A DNA stretch of 6,592 nucleotides from JBPCOB01 sp051000715 (GTDB taxonomy: Bacteria; Actinomycetota; Actinomycetes; JALYNC01): assembly GCA_051000715.1 (NCBI GenBank), contig JBPCOB010000091.1, positions 1 to 6,592 on the forward strand, given 5' to 3'. The notes beneath the pieces were generated by a model that ran no database searches, was not told the DNA's origin, and was given only the letters and a program-made list of their open reading frames with translations. A program made the position numbers and the translations under genes. Below are positions 4,732 through 6,592 of the stretch, one piece after another (position 1 is the first letter of the stretch; each line of letters starts with the position of its first letter).

Positions 4732-5171
4732 GCGTTCTCGTCCTCTTCCGCTTCGTCTGGGTGAGCGACGAAACCACCGAAGGTCTTCGCCAGCCGCGGA
4801 CCCTCCCGGTGCGCCACCGCGGCAATCTCGCTGCAGACGCACTCGAGCTCGCCGGGCTCGAGCGTCGCCCCGAGGAGAGTCGCCGCGAGCACGACCTTGC
4901 GGTCTTCAAGAAACGCACGGGCGTGCGCCCCCCGGAGGTTCATTGCGTTCAGCGCCTCATACAGGCCCGGGTCGGGATCGATGTCGGTGACCGCGATGGC
5001 ATAGGCCTCGACGTGCGGGTCACCCTCGCCGCCGATCACCCGCACCGAGTAGACCGCGCTGCGGTACTGGACCGGAACCTCGCCCGACTCGCTGACCCTC
5101 AGTTCGTCGGTCTCGAGCAGGCGCTCCATCAGTGTCTCCATGTGCGACTGCACCACGTCCTGCTTGCTCAC
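4728..5171 (-). CDS. YbjN/T3SS-chaperone-fold protein (second gene of operon)
   Basis: This 147-aa soluble protein is of the YbjN-like fold. After helix QSHMETLMERLLETDELR come strands E-V-P-V-Q-Y-R-S-A-V-Y-S-V-R-V and V-E-A-Y-A-I-A-V-T-D-I, then the hallmark L-Y-E-A-L-N-A-M-N-L-R-G-A-H-A-R-A-F-L, V-V-L-A-A-T-L-L-G, P-G-E-L-E-C-V-C-S-E-I-A-A-V-A, and a last helix ending T-F-G-G-F-V. The C-terminal tail is acidic (HPDEAEEDENA). Start GTG 5171 overlaps the TGA of the preceding gene in GTGA, with GGAGGTGA 4-6 nt upstream inside that gene. The next gene overlaps in ATGA. The three genes are therefore translated together. Actinobacteria often encode YbjN proteins in pairs. Family members are proposed to act as chaperone-like or regulatory partners, with no enzymatic residues known. 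Confidence 0.75.
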   Translation of the reverse strand: MSKQDVVQSHMETLMERLLETDELRVSESGEVPVQYRSAVYSVRVIGGEGDPHVEAYAIAVTDIDPDPGLYEALNAMNLRGAHARAFLEDRKVVLAATLLGATLEPGELECVCSEIAAVAHREGPRLAKTFGGFVAHPDEAEEDENA

Positions 5172-5644
5172 TCACTCACCTCCACGCCCACGATGCCACC
5201 TGGGTCCGACAGTCCGGAGGCCGGCGGTGGGAACGGGACGCTGAAGCCGCCGTGGCTGAGCAACCGGTCCGCGAGCGACTGCGGGCTGCTGTCGGTCAGT
5301 TCGTCGCGGGGGCACGGGCTCAACGGTTCCTCGCCGGCGGGCCGGACGGAGAAGCAGTAGGAGCGCACCTGCAGGAGGCAGTACTCGTCGTTCAGCGAGA
5401 CCACGGCCGGCAGCCGGCGGGCGATGGCGAGCAGCCGACGCGGCTCGTGGTTGTGGAACCGCTCGGGCACCCCGCCACCGGGGAAGCGGATCGTCAGCAG
5501 GTCGCCGTCGACGGCGGTGAGGGTGCCCTTGCGGGTACGGCGGGCGACCTCCGGCTTGTTCGCCGTGTGCAGCGCCTGGATCCAGTGGACGGTGTGCCCG
5601 GCGGCGTACGACGTACAGCGCCTGGGCCGGCGGACGCGTGACAT
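5168..5644 (-). CDS. Unrecognised 158-aa protein, first gene of the YbjN operon
   Basis: I do not recognise this family. The basic N-terminus MSRVRRPRRCTSYAAGHTVH is followed by a segment at about 17-100 that looks like a small beta barrel: G39-K40-T41-L42-T43-A44-V45-D46-G47-D48-L49-L50-T51-I52-R53-F54, then R62-F63-H64-N65-H66-E67-P68-R69-R70-L71-L72, and strands around VVSLNDEYCLL and RSYCFSV. The last ~55 residues are Pro/Ser-rich (FSVPFPPPASGLSDPGG). There is no signal peptide or membrane segment. The start at ATG 5644 is well supported by GGAGGAG 4 nt upstream. The gene overlaps the first YbjN gene by 4 bp, so the products probably act together. A KOW/SH3-like nucleic-acid or protein-binding role is a guess from the strand pattern only. 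Confidence 0.7.
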   Translation of the reverse strand: MSRVRRPRRCTSYAAGHTVHWIQALHTANKPEVARRTRKGTLTAVDGDLLTIRFPGGGVPERFHNHEPRRLLAIARRLPAVVSLNDEYCLLQVRSYCFSVRPAGEEPLSPCPRDELTDSSPQSLADRLLSHGGFSVPFPPPASGLSDPGGIVGVEVSE

Positions 5645-5709
5645 GGGTCTCCTCCGGAGCCTCCTGGACCCCGGTGGGCGCGAGGGCCGTCCGGTGATCC
5701 GCTGGTTCC

Positions 5710-5763
5710 CCGCGCACCTCGCGCGGAGCGGGTCGTCACCCGGGGCACCCGCAGCGGAGCGGG
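5710..5763 (-). promoter_or_regulatory. Structured leader: three consecutive hairpins
   Basis: Upstream of the minus-strand operon are three perfect hairpins in a row: CCGCGC/GCGCGG (5710-5726, 5-nt loop), CGGGT/ACCCG (5729-5742, 4-nt loop) and CCCGC/GCGGG (5748-5763, 6-nt loop). The 10-mer GCGGAGCGGG is repeated at 5723-5732 and 5754-5763. A TATCCT hexamer at 5817-5822 (minus strand) could be the -10 box, which would give a leader of roughly 165 nt. Regulation through RNA structure is inferred; GC-rich DNA forms such stems readily. Confidence 0.3.
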
Positions 5764-5839
5764 ATGCCGTCCAGCGAGCCGGGGCTTGACGCTGGCACTC
5801 GTGACCCAGGGCCAAGGATAGCGCTCCCGGCCAGCCGTT

Positions 5840-5845
5840 TAGGGT
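5840..5845 (+). promoter_or_regulatory. -10 element of the bcp gene
   Basis: TAGGGT ends 7 nt before the ATG at 5853, placing the mRNA start at the start codon. It is identical to the hexamer before the oxidoreductase gene at the left edge. The intervening GGGCAGC is a poor Shine-Dalgarno. No clear -35 is seen; TTGACG at 5786 is too far away. Confidence 0.45.
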
Positions 5846-5852
5846 GGGCAGC

Positions 5853-6317
5853 ATGACCGAGCACCTGACCCCCGGCGACCCTGCACCCGACTTCACGCTG
5901 CCCGACCAGGACGGCAACCCGGTGCGACTGCGCGATTTCGCCGGCCGCAAGGTCGTCGTCTACTTCTATCCCAAGGACGACACACCGGGCTGCACGAAGG
6001 AGGCATGCCAGTTCAACGACAACCTGCATGCCTTCTCCGGCGGCAGCGCCGAGGTCGTCGGCGTCTCACCGGACGACGCGGCGAGCCACCGCCGCTTCCG
6101 CGAGCTCTACGGCTTGAACTTCCCGCTGCTGTCCGACCCGGCCCGGGAGACCATGCGCCGGTACGGCGCGTGGGGGGAGCGAGAGCGGTTCGGCGTAACG
6201 AGCGAGGGGGTCATCCGCTCGACCTTCCTCGTCGACGCGGCCGGCCGGATCGAACAGGCGTGGTACGGCGTCAAGGCCGACGGTCACGCGGCTGAGGTGC
6301 TCGCCCGCATCGGCTGA
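5853..6317 (+). CDS. bcp: Thioredoxin-dependent peroxiredoxin, BCP/PrxQ type
   Basis: This 154-aa protein is a peroxiredoxin that reduces hydrogen peroxide and organic hydroperoxides in the cytosol and is recycled by thioredoxin. Landmarks in order are G8-D9-P10-A11-P12-D13-F14-T15-L16-P17, R31-K32-V33-V34-V35-Y36-F37-Y38-P39, then D42-D43-T44-P45-G46-C47-T48-K49-E50-A51-C52. C47 is the peroxidatic cysteine, with T44 and P45 in the usual PxxxT/SxxC-type active site, and C52 is the resolving cysteine five residues on, as in atypical 2-Cys PrxQ enzymes. R123 in R-S-T-F-L-V-D is the conserved active-site arginine. Length is typical. ATG 5853 is preferred over the GTG at 5844 because the TAGGGT hexamer overlaps the latter. 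The gene is divergent from the YbjN operon, with 208 bp between the start codons. No damage is seen. Confidence 0.95.
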   Translation: MTEHLTPGDPAPDFTLPDQDGNPVRLRDFAGRKVVVYFYPKDDTPGCTKEACQFNDNLHAFSGGSAEVVGVSPDDAASHRRFRELYGLNFPLLSDPARETMRRYGAWGERERFGVTSEGVIRSTFLVDAAGRIEQAWYGVKADGHAAEVLARIG

Positions 6318-6341
6318 TAGCCACCCATTGCTGGCGCTCTC

Positions 6342-6354
6342 GCTGCAGTGCAGC
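6342..6354. promoter_or_regulatory. 13-bp palindrome upstream of the RHH antitoxin gene
   Basis: GCTGCA-G-TGCAGC is a perfect palindrome with a one-base centre, ending 11 nt before ATG 6366. Ribbon-helix-helix antitoxins bind short palindromes at their own promoters, so this is a good operator candidate. The symmetry is seen; the binding is inferred. Confidence 0.5.
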
Positions 6355-6365
6355 AGTATGCAGGC

Positions 6366-6592
6366 ATGGCTGTGACGATCACCATCCGCAACGTTCCGGA
6401 CGAGGTGCGCGACGAGCTGGCCGCCCGGGCGGAGCGTTCCGGCCGGTCCCTGCAGGAGTACCTCGCCGCCCAGCTCGCGGAGCTGGCGTCGCGGCCTTCG
6501 GTCGAGGACGTGGTCGCGAGGGCAAGGTCCCGGGTGCTGGCCGCCGGACGCCGGCTCGACCCGGCAACCATCGTGGCTGCGCGGGACCTCGA
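6366..6592 (+). CDS. FitA-like ribbon-helix-helix antitoxin, cut by window edge
   Basis: Seventy-five residues are visible and the frame stays open to the last base. The start, MAVTITIRNVPDEVRDELAA, is the classic ribbon-helix-helix strand and first helix of FitA/VapB antitoxins. It continues R21-A22-E23-R24-S25-G26-R27-S28-L29-Q30-E31-Y32-L33 (turn and second helix). Then P45-S46-V47-E48-D49-V50-V51-A52-R53-A54-R55 and D65-P66-A67-T68-I69-V70-A71-A72-R73 form the toxin-wrapping tail. Such proteins are normally about 78-85 aa, so only a few residues are missing, and a PIN-domain toxin is expected to start immediately after the window. No Shine-Dalgarno precedes the ATG, and GTG 6372 is a less likely start. 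The palindrome at 6342-6354 probably serves autoregulation. Confidence 0.85.
   Translation, partial: MAVTITIRNVPDEVRDELAARAERSGRSLQEYLAAQLAELASRPSVEDVVARARSRVLAAGRRLDPATIVAARDL

Noticed and set aside
4088..5360. Plus-strand frames opposite the YbjN operon (4088-4639, 4366-4764, 4761-5360)
   Set aside because: Antisense shadows; the minus-strand genes have Shine-Dalgarno sites, 4-bp overlaps and family motifs.
1..6592. CRISPR arrays, tRNA or rRNA genes, transposase genes or IS ends
   Set aside because: I looked for regular repeat-spacer structure, tRNA-like T-loop motifs, and DDE or integrase motifs and saw none.

Overview
The window is very GC-rich. Its genes have strongly G/C-biased third codon positions and several GTG starts. 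The gene content (a probable F420-dependent luciferase-like oxidoreductase, an HTH_42 protein of the AlkZ-like kind, tandem YbjN-fold proteins, VapBC modules) points to a high-GC actinobacterium. I cannot name the genus from the sequence.

Layout. Positions 1-102 (-) hold the N-terminus of an LLM-class oxidoreductase that runs off the left edge. It is divergent from an HTH_42 winged-helix protein (183-1256, +) that carries the QxQ signature of AlkZ-like DNA glycosylases. The shared promoter region holds three copies of a 10-mer at an exact 20-bp period. A strong stem-loop spans the HTH_42 stop codon. From about 1554 to 3500 the DNA looks like an accessory region with decayed genes. It has an AbrB/MazE-type antitoxin (1554-1814) followed by a VapC that has lost its N-terminal half. 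It also has a secreted cupredoxin-fold protein lacking most copper ligands (2128-2763, -) and a twice-disrupted remnant of a DUF2075 (Schlafen group 3-like) helicase (2949-3254, -). An unrecognised small reading frame follows (3266-3493, -).

An intact Phd/YefM-VapC toxin-antitoxin pair lies at 3525-4200 (+). A tightly coupled three-gene operon follows on the minus strand (5644 down to 4282). It encodes an unrecognised 158-aa protein and two divergent YbjN/T3SS-chaperone-fold paralogues, with 4-bp overlaps at both junctions. At 5853-6317 (+) is a BCP/PrxQ peroxiredoxin, and the window ends inside a FitA-like ribbon-helix-helix antitoxin (6366 onward), whose toxin should lie just beyond the edge.

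Themes. Three toxin-antitoxin loci of three different antitoxin folds sit within 5 kb: one broken, one intact, one cut by the window edge. Four genes (LLM oxidoreductase, AbrB antitoxin, Phd antitoxin, bcp) have a TANNNT -10 hexamer 6-8 nt before the start codon, which suggests leaderless transcripts. Both the Phd and RHH antitoxins have inverted repeats at the start that could be autoregulatory operators. I do not see a complete new defence system. The least explained unit is the unknown-YbjN-YbjN operon with its structured leader.
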